In this document: positions 63,883-64,000 of the stretch, piece after piece | Position numbering within the stretch: the stretch's first letter is position 1 | How the letters are laid out: each line of letters starts with the position of its first letter | Assembly (NCBI GenBank): GCA_021769525.1 | Contig: JAETSQ010000005.1 | Location: 24,780 to 88,779 of the forward strand | DNA from: Oscillospiraceae bacterium | GTDB lineage: Bacteria; Bacillota; Clostridia; Oscillospirales; Ruminococcaceae | Direction: 5' to 3' | DNA: 64,000 bases | The notes under the pieces: generated by a model | Databases searched by the model: none | The model's input: only the letters and a program-made list of their open reading frames with translations | What the model was told of the DNA's origin: nothing | Position numbers and translations under genes: made by a program

Positions 63883-64000
63883 ATTAAAGCCAATCTGGGC
63901 TGCCGCCATCTCGGCCTAAGAGCCGCCGCTTTGCGGCGGTTGGCCTCGAAACGCGCCTGCGGGCGCAGAGCCCCGCCTTCTTTTTCTTTTCACGGGAAAA
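63883..64000. repeat. Hairpin-rich tail with dispersed repeat, copy E, cut by window end
   Basis: GCCAATCTGGGC resembles the start of copy B; a GAGCCGCCGC-TTT-GCGGCGGTT-type hairpin and a GCGCCTGCGGGCGC dyad follow, then CCTTCTTTTTCTTTTCACGGGAAAA, the first half of the polypyrimidine/purine palindrome, which continues past the edge. Confidence 0.65.

Overview
The window comes from a GC-rich, anaerobic, spore-forming clostridial Firmicute, most likely in or near the Oscillospiraceae. The evidence is the gene set and order: class III (anaerobic) ribonucleotide reductase, citrate lyase, spore-coat cotJABC, a T-box leader, a CIRCE operator, and the Firmicute clusters rplS-lepB-rbgA-rnhB-yraN and tig-clpP-clpX-lon-engB. 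I saw no tRNA, rRNA, CRISPR array, prophage or transposase gene. The assignment rests on reading the sequence only.

Layout. 1-6.03 kb: end of mini-RNase III, a YitT membrane protein, a large YfhO-like membrane protein, a Fur-family regulator, an HD hydrolase and an AlaX editing protein. 6.03-14.6 kb: a long, hairpin-rich leader followed by a family-5 ABC importer (lipoprotein, two permeases, two ATPases), a beta-propeller glycosidase-like protein and a YhcH/NanQ-like protein, together probably a carbohydrate uptake locus. 14.7-31 kb: HAD phosphatase, the L19 cluster, a dipeptidase, threonine synthase, the trigger factor/Clp/Lon chaperone-protease cluster and lysA. 31-38.6 kb: a 2-hydroxyacid dehydrogenase/aminotransferase pair, then anaerobic ribonucleotide reductase whose glycyl-radical domain is a separate 51-residue gene between nrdD and nrdG, then two tandem DUF4261-like paralogues. 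38.8-45.3 kb: CIRCE-controlled htpG, an autoregulatory-looking padR unit, a sodium symporter, a LysR regulator and an aminoacyl-tRNA deacylase. 45.4-50.9 kb: a YefM/ParE-type toxin-antitoxin pair, a T-box with a consensus promoter, cotJABC on the opposite strand, then alaS and a HIT protein. 50.9-55.8 kb: a small membrane protein lacking a normal start codon, a 166-bp MITE, a radical SAM protein, an HD nucleotidase, a MATE exporter and a RelB/YafQ pair. 55.8-63.9 kb: citrate lyase in two modules: LysR-citC divergent from citD-citE-citF, and LysR divergent from a second citF.

The most interesting points are the split anaerobic ribonucleotide reductase; the T-box separated from alaS by the antisense cotJABC operon, so that readthrough would make an excludon-like transcript; two divergent 166-bp copies of one MITE family, one reaching into a coding end and one inserted in the citrate-lyase regulatory region; the unexplained structured leader at 6.4-6.7 kb; and the orphan second citF with its own LysR. 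Intergenic gaps repeatedly carry a pyrimidine/purine palindrome plus GC-hairpin repeat.
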